Positions 1 through 5,822 of a stretch of DNA of 8,652 bases are shown here, piece after piece; positions within the stretch are counted from its first letter, which is position 1; each line of letters starts with the position of its first letter. Origin of the DNA: Deltaproteobacteria bacterium (GTDB taxonomy: Bacteria > Desulfobacterota > Desulfobacteria > Desulfobacterales > JAFDCJ01); the NCBI GenBank assembly GCA_024277475.1, contig JAJRVC010000662.1, positions 1-8,652 of the forward strand, in the 5' to 3' direction. The notes below the pieces were generated by a model. That model ran no database searches, was not told the origin of the DNA, and was given only the letters and a program-made list of their open reading frames with translations. Position numbers and translations under genes: made by a program.

Positions 1-1354
1 AAACGCCCGGTTCAAGATAAAGGGTATCTCCTTCTTTTAAATGTTTAAAGGCATTAGAAAGAGTTTTCCAGGCAAGTCTTACTGAAGTACCGTCACGTTC
101 ATCATCGCCATCAGTTCTGACATAAAAAATATTAGCTTTATACGGAAAAGGACCTAAATCTTTGCTTTCAGCACCGGCACCGCGCAATTGGGAGGTGCTC
201 TGTAGACGGAAATCAAGATTTTCCGGATCGGCAAATTCGTTGCGACTGGTTTCACTATAGGTTCCAAATAAAACATTGTCCGGAGTCATCTTTCGTACAT
301 AACCATTTGAACCCACTAAACAATTATGAATGTCATGAACCATACCGTTACCTAAGGCCACACAGTTTTCAGCCCGAGCGGAACCTTTGTCCCCATGCCC
401 TTTGATCCTGAAGTCGATCAAACCATTGCCCCAGCAAAGGTTGTTTTTAAGCAGAACAGGTCCTTTCCCTTTTCCATAGAACGAAATTCCTCTTTTCTTC
501 GATTTATAGGCATAACAATTGCGGATCACATCATTATTCCCGCCGAATCGTCTAATGCTTCCACCCGGTACGTTCTGTGAAAAATTGCCGTAAGAGACAC
601 AGTTTTCAATCACATTATCCTGCCCACCGCCCCATAGGGTTATTCCGCCCCCGTTGAGGAAGGTTGTACAATTGCGAATGACGCATTTAACCGGATGATC
701 AAGCCGGATTCCCCAGATTGAATGTAATGACCAACCTGTGGCGGTGGTGTGAAATCCGGTCGCGGAAATACCATCTATAGTCACCCGTTTAGGATTGACC
801 AGATACAAACCGCTGGTCGGATTGACGGAAATTCTGTAAAGATGGTGCGCGGGAGCCAGCATATCACTGCTTGACATATAGAGAATTTTCTTATCAGGAT
901 TATAGTAAAAAGTTCCCGGATTCATCTCCAGAGCAGGAATATTAGGCCGTTTAGAAATAACATTTAAGGAATCTACTTCCAGTAACGCCTGCGGCTCAAG
1001 GTTAAATGGAGCAGAATAGACGAAACGATAACCATCGACCTTTTCGAATTCAGGAGCGGGAACATCACCGCGCAACAGAACCGTACCGGGAATTTCAGCT
1101 CTTATAATGGTTTCCTGTTCTTCGGAACCAAGATCTTCTTTTTTGACACTTTCGAAATATTCGCCGGGTCCGATGGTCAGTGTATCTCCAGGATTGATCG
1201 TATTAACACCTTTTTGGATTGTTCGAAACGCTTTCCCTGCTTGGGTACCATCGTTGTCATCCCTGCCCTGAAGATTGACAAAATAGTCAGTGGCTTGAAT
1301 CTGAACCAGGGCCAGCATGATCAGGAGAAATGTTTGAACTGATTTTCGAGTCAT
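1..1354 (-). CDS. Secreted right-handed parallel beta-helix protein, N-terminal part (runs off the left edge)
   Basis: This is an open frame of 451 codons from the ATG at 1354 with no stop before the window edge, so the C-terminus is missing. An AAAGGAT ribosome site lies a few bases upstream. Residues 1-21 form a signal peptide (MTRKS, a hydrophobic stretch, then IQA), so the mature protein should be exported. Residues 23-37 (DYFVNLQGRDDNDGT) are the usual opening of pectate-lyase-like/DUF1565-type beta-helix proteins. Residues of roughly 215-340 carry coil repeats of the form VIRNC, VIENC, VIRNC and AENC. At 373-403 comes the typical domain-end signature (FADPENLDFRL then DLGPF). A second opening motif, FYVRTDGDDERDGT, starts at residue 410, so the full protein holds at least two such domains. 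The likely role is binding or cleaving an extracellular polysaccharide, but no catalytic residues can be assigned. It lies 14 bp downstream of the propeller gene and is probably last in that operon or followed by more genes. Confidence 0.85.
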   Translation of the reverse strand, partial: MTRKSVQTFLLIMLALVQIQATDYFVNLQGRDDNDGTQAGKAFRTIQKGVNTINPGDTLTIGPGEYFESVKKEDLGSEEQETIIRAEIPGTVLLRGDVPAPEFEKVDGYRFVYSAPFNLEPQALLEVDSLNVISKRPNIPALEMNPGTFYYNPDKKILYMSSSDMLAPAHHLYRISVNPTSGLYLVNPKRVTIDGISATGFHTTATGWSLHSIWGIRLDHPVKCVIRNCTTFLNGGGITLWGGGQDNVIENCVSYGNFSQNVPGGSIRRFGGNNDVIRNCYAYKSKKRGISFYGKGKGPVLLKNNLCWGNGLIDFRIKGHGDKGSARAENCVALGNGMVHDIHNCLVGSNGYVRKMTPDNVLFGTYSETSRNEFADPENLDFRLQSTSQLRGAGAESKDLGPFPYKANIFYVRTDGDDERDGTSVRLAWKTLSNAFKHLKEGDTLYLEPGV

Positions 1355-1368
1355 TTTTATCCTTTTCG

Positions 1369-2781
1369 CTAATTATTGTCATTTTGTTGATTAAATTTAA
1401 ACGAATAGAGATCAGCATCCTTTATTACAAAATGTAAACGGACCGGTTTACCGGCAAAACGGCTTACATCCGACTCCGTGTTTTCCCCATCGCGCTTCCA
1501 GCCCACCGTCCAACTGATTTTATCACCGTTTAGATGTGCGCAATCCGCCAGTGAATATCCTTTGATCGGTTGGCCGGCGGCGGTCTGCAATTCAACGGCA
1601 ACGCTTCCTACCGATGAGGTCGCGGCATTGATTTCCAGCCTGTCACCTTTGAAAGCAAACGGTCTGGTAAGTTCCCCGCCGCCATAACCGGCATTGACCG
1701 AAGCGAGGCCGTCCATACGCAGAACCAGCCGACGAAGGATGTTGTGAATCCCGAAGACGTACATCACCATTTGTTCATCGTTTACCGGAACAATGTTCAG
1801 AGTGATGTAATTGGATCGATTCGTCCATCGTTGCTGATCCAATCCTGGACGTATAAACGATTCCATGAATGTCCGGTTGAACACGACCGTTCCCGGACGA
1901 CTGGTCATTAAAGCAATATCTACAGTATTTTTAAAGGTGTCCCGTCCGGTGGGGACAAAGCGGGTGGCGGGTGCTATATAAATGTGGGGGGCACGAAAAT
2001 ACGGTGCCGTCTGAGTCGTGTAAATATGCTCGTAACAGCCGTTATCGGGGATGATTTCCACGGGTTCGGACCAGTTAATGAAATCATCGCTGACACTGCG
2101 GGACATCCAGCGCATACCATATTGGGGAAAATCCAGAATGACGCCTTCTACACCCACTTTCCACGTTCGATAGTAGGCCACGTAGCATTGCTCCGACTCG
2201 GACCAGAAAGAGATATTCTGCGAATCAAAGTTGTGAGGGCTCCAGGAGGGAGCGTTGATCACCAGATCATCGCTTAGAGCCTCCCAATGAATTCCATCAG
2301 CGGAAGCGAACGCTCCGAGGCCAGGACCGGTCCCTGCCAACGCCTTGTATTTTTGCTCAGCCGAAACCCCGGGTCGATGGTCGAGCATCGGGCTGAAGTT
2401 GTGGGCGATGCCTTTGACGCCGGTGATCAGCACGTTATTGTGCTTGGAGCCTTCGACTTCATGTATGCCAAGGTCAGGTTTGTGGAACTGAACTCCGTTG
2501 TGACTTTCAGCGCAGCAGAAGGTTTCCTTGTCGGAACCATCCTTCCCGGTATATCCCCGGTAAAAGAGTCTGTAGCGTGAATCCTCAAGGATGATCGTGC
2601 TGTAAGCAAAGGATTTTTCATTTTTGGCAGGATGGCCGGAAAAAGTTACCTCCTGATCTTTAGAGTGGGAGTCGAGAAACTGACTATGGAGCTTTAATAC
2701 GGCCCCGTCCAATTGCTCGATGAGCAGATGATCGACAAAGAGTTCCCGGCGGTCAGCAATATCAATGATTTCCTTTTTCAT
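1369..2781 (-). CDS. Glycoside hydrolase-like five-bladed beta-propeller protein with C-terminal beta-sandwich
   Basis: A complete 470-aa protein. Its ATG overlaps the TGA of the preceding hydrolase gene (ATGA), which indicates translational coupling; AGGAAAAG just upstream can serve as the ribosome site. Residues 11-32 (RRELFVDHLLIEQLDGAVLK onward) are a characteristic opening of a planctomycete/Lentisphaerae family usually annotated as GH32/GH43-like. Blade-like strands follow: SFAYSTIILEDSRYRLFYRG (57-76), GAFASADGIHWEALSDD (156-172), SFWSESEQCYVAYYRTW (191-207), RWMSRSVSDDFINWSEPVEI (224-243) and PHIYIAPATRF (265-275). Residues from about 371 to 464 form a beta-sandwich module, recognised by GSVAVELQTAAGQPIKGYSL, AGKPVRLHFVIKDADLYSFKF and similar motifs. 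There is no signal peptide, so it is predicted to be cytoplasmic. The fold class is fairly clear. The substrate and even catalytic activity are not, because I cannot point to a conserved acid/base pair. Its neighbours suggest a role in breaking down a plant or algal oligosaccharide. Confidence 0.85.
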   Translation of the reverse strand: MKKEIIDIADRRELFVDHLLIEQLDGAVLKLHSQFLDSHSKDQEVTFSGHPAKNEKSFAYSTIILEDSRYRLFYRGYTGKDGSDKETFCCAESHNGVQFHKPDLGIHEVEGSKHNNVLITGVKGIAHNFSPMLDHRPGVSAEQKYKALAGTGPGLGAFASADGIHWEALSDDLVINAPSWSPHNFDSQNISFWSESEQCYVAYYRTWKVGVEGVILDFPQYGMRWMSRSVSDDFINWSEPVEIIPDNGCYEHIYTTQTAPYFRAPHIYIAPATRFVPTGRDTFKNTVDIALMTSRPGTVVFNRTFMESFIRPGLDQQRWTNRSNYITLNIVPVNDEQMVMYVFGIHNILRRLVLRMDGLASVNAGYGGGELTRPFAFKGDRLEINAATSSVGSVAVELQTAAGQPIKGYSLADCAHLNGDKISWTVGWKRDGENTESDVSRFAGKPVRLHFVIKDADLYSFKFNQQNDNN

Positions 2782-4742
2782 TTTTTTCTTTTCCTGTTTA
2801 TGCTTTTATTCAGCAATTTACTCATAGCATGACGAGTATCATCCACAGTGATAAAATTTTCCGGGCAACCCAGTCTTTCGTAGACCCGGGTTGGCCAACT
2901 CCAGAAACTGTGTCCCGGTCTGATCAGGGCCACCTTACGCGGAGCCATCAGGCCTACTGCCTGTGGTATGTCAAAAGATCGTGATACTCCCGGTATCGGA
3001 GATCCGACCAGGTGCGAGCTGGGGAGATCTTCAAGAAACACCCCGGTGATCCTGTCATCAACAAGCCCTCGATAAAGGACTGCGGTTGCGCCGTCACCTC
3101 GGCCATGTAAGTAAATTTCCCGTCCTTTCATTTCTTCCAATTGAGTTAGATAATTCACCAGCAGTTTCAGGTCCTGGAAAGTCATAAGGGCAGGAGTCTG
3201 ACCGGTCAAAACCATTGCTCGAATTAATAATTTACGACTTGATTGAATTCTTGATCCGGGAGGGAAAGCTTCAGGAATGTCAACCGGCATATTATTGCCA
3301 GCAGCACGGGGTTCAAAGCCGCCATAGGCCGCGACATCTTTTTCAAGAGAAATTGCTACTGCACACATTGCCTGCATAGAATTTTCCCCGGCATTGGCAA
3401 CACCAATGACCACTTTCGGAGCACTGTCGACAGGGGTCACTGCATTCAGCCAGACATCAATACCGTCTATTTCACCACGGTGGGCCCGGACAGCAGTACC
3501 GTCCACCGGTCCCCAGCGCCAATCCCCATCCAGCTGCATATGGGAGGGAGTACCATCATCCAAAGGAAAGGGCAAGGTTCCTAAGGCTTGTTCACGGATC
3601 TTTTCCCAGTCTTCTGGTCCGTTAGGTAATGATATAGAGGAGCGAACAGATAATAGGTGTGGTAAAAGATCAAGGCGATTCGGTTCAGGAGTTTTACCAT
3701 TAAAAATACTGATTTCCCGTTCCTTAAATTCAGGATCCCTACGAGAAACATCCGGACTTTTTTCTCCGGCAACATGATTGTCGAAAAACTCCGCAGTGGC
3801 TTTATCAAACTCCGGATGGTCTCCATGCGGTCCTGGACAAGTTACCCGAAGACAAAAGTCCTTTTGTTTATATAGCTGATAAATTTTTCTGGTCCGTTCC
3901 ACAAATGCCAGCGTTTCCGCAGGATGAAACAAAGTATCATGATCGGCGAAACAAAACATCGCGGCTCGCGGCGCTATCAGGGCCGCATAGTCGCTGAGAT
4001 CACGCCTATACAGATTCACTGGATAAAAACAGTCGCAATGACCGGTCAGATGACGATTGCGAACCGCGTCAACCGGAGTGCTGATCCCACATAAAGAAGA
4101 CACAGCCTTGATTCTGTCATCCACCGCCGCCAGATAAAAACTGACCGCGCCTCCTCCGGACACTCCAGTCACTCCCAGTCGTCGGGGATCCACTCGCGGG
4201 TCCTCCGCCAAAACATCAAGCGCGCGAATGGAATTCCAGGTTTCACCACCGGCCGAAGAGTATCCCAGTGATATCCAGGCATCCTGAAATCGCATACTGT
4301 GACCGTGGTGCTCACCGGGATTGTCCGCCTGCTCAATGGTATCCACCATCAGGCAGACGTAGCCGCGCCGCGCCCACATTATGCCATGAGGATGATAATG
4401 GTATACACCGTTTGTCGCATGCCCGCAGACATAAAGAACACCGGGCGATGAAGGTGAATGGCCCGGGGCCGGATAATACATGACCGCGGAACTCCAACAG
4501 GCGGGTAATATCTGAAACCCGATCTTCCGGGCCGTGTAGCCCTCTCCGGAAAACGTTCCATAATCCGTTATCCGCAAATCACCACGTTCAGGCAGTTCAC
4601 CGATGCCGAGAGCGGATAAAAATTCCCGGAGTCTTGCGGGACGCTCCAGTTCCCAGTCCTGGAGTGAAAAAATATCCGAAAAGGCATTTTCCGCCATAAC
4701 TTCGGTCCGTTTAGCCAGACTTTCCCAAAGACTGATTGTCAT
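2778..4742 (-). CDS. Tandem alpha/beta hydrolase, acetylxylan-esterase/dienelactone-hydrolase-like, second domain degenerate
   Basis: A 654-aa protein with a strong ribosome site (AAGGAGG, 7 nt before the ATG). The N-terminal half (about 1-330) is an alpha/beta hydrolase. It has GVLYVCGHATNG (101-112, oxyanion region), the nucleophile elbow GVSGG with Ser195, an acid in ADHD (Asp267 or Asp269) after IAPRAAMFCF, and the catalytic His in GPHGDHPEF (His306 or His309). This layout matches acetylxylan-esterase/dienelactone-hydrolase-type deacylases. The C-terminal half (about 410-645) repeats the fold: YLHGRGDGATAVLYRGLVDDR aligns with the first elbow and shares VDDRI at the same distance, and GLMAPRKVALIRPG matches the APR segment. 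The serine position is Gly549 here, so this half should lack serine hydrolase activity. No signal peptide is seen. The likely job is removing acetyl or other esters from carbohydrate. It is the first gene of the hydrolase block and overlaps the next gene by 4 bp. Confidence 0.87.
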   Translation of the reverse strand: MTISLWESLAKRTEVMAENAFSDIFSLQDWELERPARLREFLSALGIGELPERGDLRITDYGTFSGEGYTARKIGFQILPACWSSAVMYYPAPGHSPSSPGVLYVCGHATNGVYHYHPHGIMWARRGYVCLMVDTIEQADNPGEHHGHSMRFQDAWISLGYSSAGGETWNSIRALDVLAEDPRVDPRRLGVTGVSGGGAVSFYLAAVDDRIKAVSSLCGISTPVDAVRNRHLTGHCDCFYPVNLYRRDLSDYAALIAPRAAMFCFADHDTLFHPAETLAFVERTRKIYQLYKQKDFCLRVTCPGPHGDHPEFDKATAEFFDNHVAGEKSPDVSRRDPEFKEREISIFNGKTPEPNRLDLLPHLLSVRSSISLPNGPEDWEKIREQALGTLPFPLDDGTPSHMQLDGDWRWGPVDGTAVRAHRGEIDGIDVWLNAVTPVDSAPKVVIGVANAGENSMQAMCAVAISLEKDVAAYGGFEPRAAGNNMPVDIPEAFPPGSRIQSSRKLLIRAMVLTGQTPALMTFQDLKLLVNYLTQLEEMKGREIYLHGRGDGATAVLYRGLVDDRITGVFLEDLPSSHLVGSPIPGVSRSFDIPQAVGLMAPRKVALIRPGHSFWSWPTRVYERLGCPENFITVDDTRHAMSKLLNKSINRKRKK

Positions 4743-4749
4743 TTTTCAT

Positions 4750-4756
4750 CCTCCTT
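4750..4756 (-). promoter_or_regulatory. Ribosome binding site of the tandem hydrolase gene
   Basis: On the minus strand this reads AAGGAGG, a near-perfect Shine-Dalgarno sequence, 7 nt before the ATG at 4742. It settles the start: an out-of-frame ATG at 4749 overlaps the spacer and has no ribosome site of its own. Confidence 0.8.
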
Positions 4757-4821
4757 CGCAACTGGAAAATAATTCTTGTTGAAATTTTATCGTCATCAGC
4801 TATGGGGCCTTATTGCGCTTC

Positions 4822-4846
4822 CGCCGTCGCTCTTCAAGCTATGGCG
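4822..4846. repeat. REP-like imperfect palindrome
   Basis: The arms CGCCGTCGCT (4822-4831) and AGCTATGGCG (4837-4846) pair at 8 of 10 positions around the loop CTTCA. GTGACAAGTCA follows at once. A related GGCGGACAA word recurs at 4894-4902. The GC-rich hairpin followed by a GACAAG-like tail resembles dispersed extragenic palindromic repeats. Whether it is repeated in this genome cannot be seen from one window. Confidence 0.4.
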
Positions 4847-4856
4847 TGACAAGTCA

Positions 4857-4883
4857 CACGTCATCAGGGAAAAAAATGACGTG
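4857..4883. repeat. Stem-loop with 8-bp perfect arms
   Basis: CACGTCAT (4857-4864) and ATGACGTG (4876-4883) are exact reverse complements around an 11-nt loop containing a run of A. No T-run follows on either strand, so it does not look like an intrinsic terminator. It may be part of the REP-like cluster. Confidence 0.45.
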
Positions 4884-4923
4884 AGTTCACCGCGGCGGAC
4901 AAACTCCCTGACTATTGACGGAT

Positions 4924-4936
4924 CCCGCCAGGCGGG
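4924..4936. repeat. Short GC-rich hairpin
   Basis: CCCGCCAGGCGGG is a compact self-complementary sequence. On the plus strand it is followed by GTTCTTCC and on the minus strand by ATCC, so the T-run of an intrinsic terminator is missing. It could be a relic of a repeat or a weak transcription pause in the pseudopilin-to-hydrolase gap. Confidence 0.4.
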
Positions 4937-4991
4937 GTTCTTCCTGAGCAAAGCAATTTACAGCATAAATGCTTAAACGCTCCCTTGTGAT

Positions 4992-5009
4992 TGTTAATGT
5001 TAATGTTAA
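4992..5009. repeat. Three tandem TGTTAA hexamers
   Basis: TGTTAA occurs three times without a break, about 40 bp past the stop codon of the pseudopilin gene. It may be a simple-sequence tract or a set of half-sites. Its function is unknown. Confidence 0.5.
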
Positions 5010-5046
5010 TAATAAAAAATACCGGCTTACTGATTATACTGTTCCA

Positions 5047-5790
5047 TCACCACTGATTTGGAAACCGCATATCGTACCAGGGCTCTTTAAAATAGTTAAC
5101 AATGGTAGTATAACCGTCGAATTTATTACTCCCGACCCAGCCTACATCATTGCTTTTCCTGGCATTGGCGTGACCATCAGCGTAAAACCGCGGTAAATTA
5201 CCATGGTAAGTGAAAGGAGTTGTTCCTCCTCCCACGAGAGCCGATGAAAGCCCCCACCAGGAAGTGCCGACCCCTTCAAGCAACAAAAGTAATTTTGACG
5301 GAGGAGGCTGGCTGGCGCCTACCCGATAAGTCGGGTATCCCGGATTTCCTCCCCACCATTGCCACGGCATCGCGCCGTTATAGTTATAACTGTAATCTGC
5401 ATATCGCCATTCGTGCCAGGTTCTGCTGGTTTTTAACTTATTGAAATTGGTAAACGGTCCCTTATCATGACCGGGGCTGAAGAACGTATCCAGGTTGGGA
5501 ACATAGCCATCATGATACATCACCCCCTGCCAGTACGCCCCGTTGGGAGTGGGATCGACGGAATAATTCTGTCCCGGTTCTGGAAAACGACTGTAAGGCA
5601 GATGGGAATTATAGTCAGTTGCATAACTGAACAGCCCCAGTCCTATCTGACGCACATTGGAAGTACTCTGGATCATCTTGGTGGTATCCCTGGCCCTGCT
5701 CAACGCCGGAAGCAACAGACTCGCTAGAATCGCGATGATCGCAATGACGACCAATAACTCAATAAGGGTAAAATTTTTCAACTTTCTCAT
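5047..5790 (-). CDS. Pseudopilin-like protein with prepilin N-terminal methylation motif and H-X8-DGH tail
   Basis: A 247-aa protein with ribosome site AAAGGAG 5 nt before the ATG. The N-terminus [13 protein letters not shown] is a type IV prepilin/type II secretion pseudopilin signal: a short basic leader, then Phe+1, Glu+5 and one hydrophobic helix ([17 protein letters not shown], 14-30). The residue before the cleavage point is Asn6 rather than the usual Gly. The globular part is rich in Trp, Tyr and Gly (for example [16 protein letters not shown], 141-156). Near the C-terminus, [20 protein letters not shown] (193-212) is the H-Xn-DG motif found in large paralogous families in Planctomycetes, Verrucomicrobia and Lentisphaerae. 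The gene lies 32 bp after the regulator and is probably co-transcribed with it. No other pilus or secretion gene is nearby, so it would depend on machinery encoded elsewhere. A surface or envelope role in polymer binding or enzyme display is inference. Confidence 0.88.
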   Translation of the reverse strand: MRKLKNFTLIELLVVIAIIAILASLLLPALSRARDTTKMIQSTSNVRQIGLGLFSYATDYNSHLPYSRFPEPGQNYSVDPTPNGAYWQGVMYHDGYVPNLDTFFSPGHDKGPFTNFNKLKTSRTWHEWRYADYSYNYNGAMPWQWWGGNPGYPTYRVGASQPPPSKLLLLLEGVGTSWWGLSSALVGGGTTPFTYHGNLPRFYADGHANARKSNDVGWVGSNKFDGYTTIVNYFKEPWYDMRFPNQW

Positions 5791-5795
5791 TTCAT

Positions 5796-5802
5796 CTCCT
5801 TT
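5796..5802 (-). promoter_or_regulatory. Ribosome binding site of the pseudopilin gene
   Basis: On the minus strand AAAGGAG stands 5 nt before the ATG at 5790. It supports this start and the short six-residue leader. Confidence 0.75.
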
Positions 5803-5822
5803 AATGGCGTACTACCCAGACT

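Larger units (their letters stand above)
4743..5046. other. Non-coding gap between pseudopilin and hydrolase genes
   Basis: A 304-bp gap without a convincing gene. The middle (about 4800-4940) is richer in G and C than the rest and carries three stem-loops plus a duplicated GGCG(T)GACAA word (4843-4852 and 4894-4902). The right end is AT-rich with three TGTTAA hexamers. I see no strong rho-independent terminator after the pseudopilin (minus strand). A TTTTTT run occurs on that strand close to the stop codon, around 5015-5022, but without a good stem before it. No confident -35/-10 pair for the hydrolase block could be picked; TAAAAT on the minus strand around 4782-4787 is a weak -10 candidate. 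Confidence 0.6.

Noticed and set aside
1984..2580. Two adjacent 97-codon plus-strand frames that could look like a small gene pair
   Set aside because: Both are antisense to the propeller gene, whose motifs, length and coupling to its neighbour are convincing.
3394..3777. 127-codon open frame on the plus strand
   Set aside because: It lies wholly antisense to the tandem hydrolase gene, its product is low-complexity in Ser, Pro and Thr, has no recognisable motif, and no ribosome site stands before it.
4924..4936. GC hairpin as an intrinsic terminator for the pseudopilin transcript
   Set aside because: There is no T-run after it on the minus strand, and it is over 100 bp beyond the stop codon.
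4776..4976. 66-codon plus-strand frame in the gap
   Set aside because: It runs through the REP-like hairpins, has no ribosome site and no protein motif; better explained as a chance frame over repeat sequence.
4992..5009. CRISPR-like repeat array
   Set aside because: The repeats are contiguous hexamers without spacers; no other array is present in the window.
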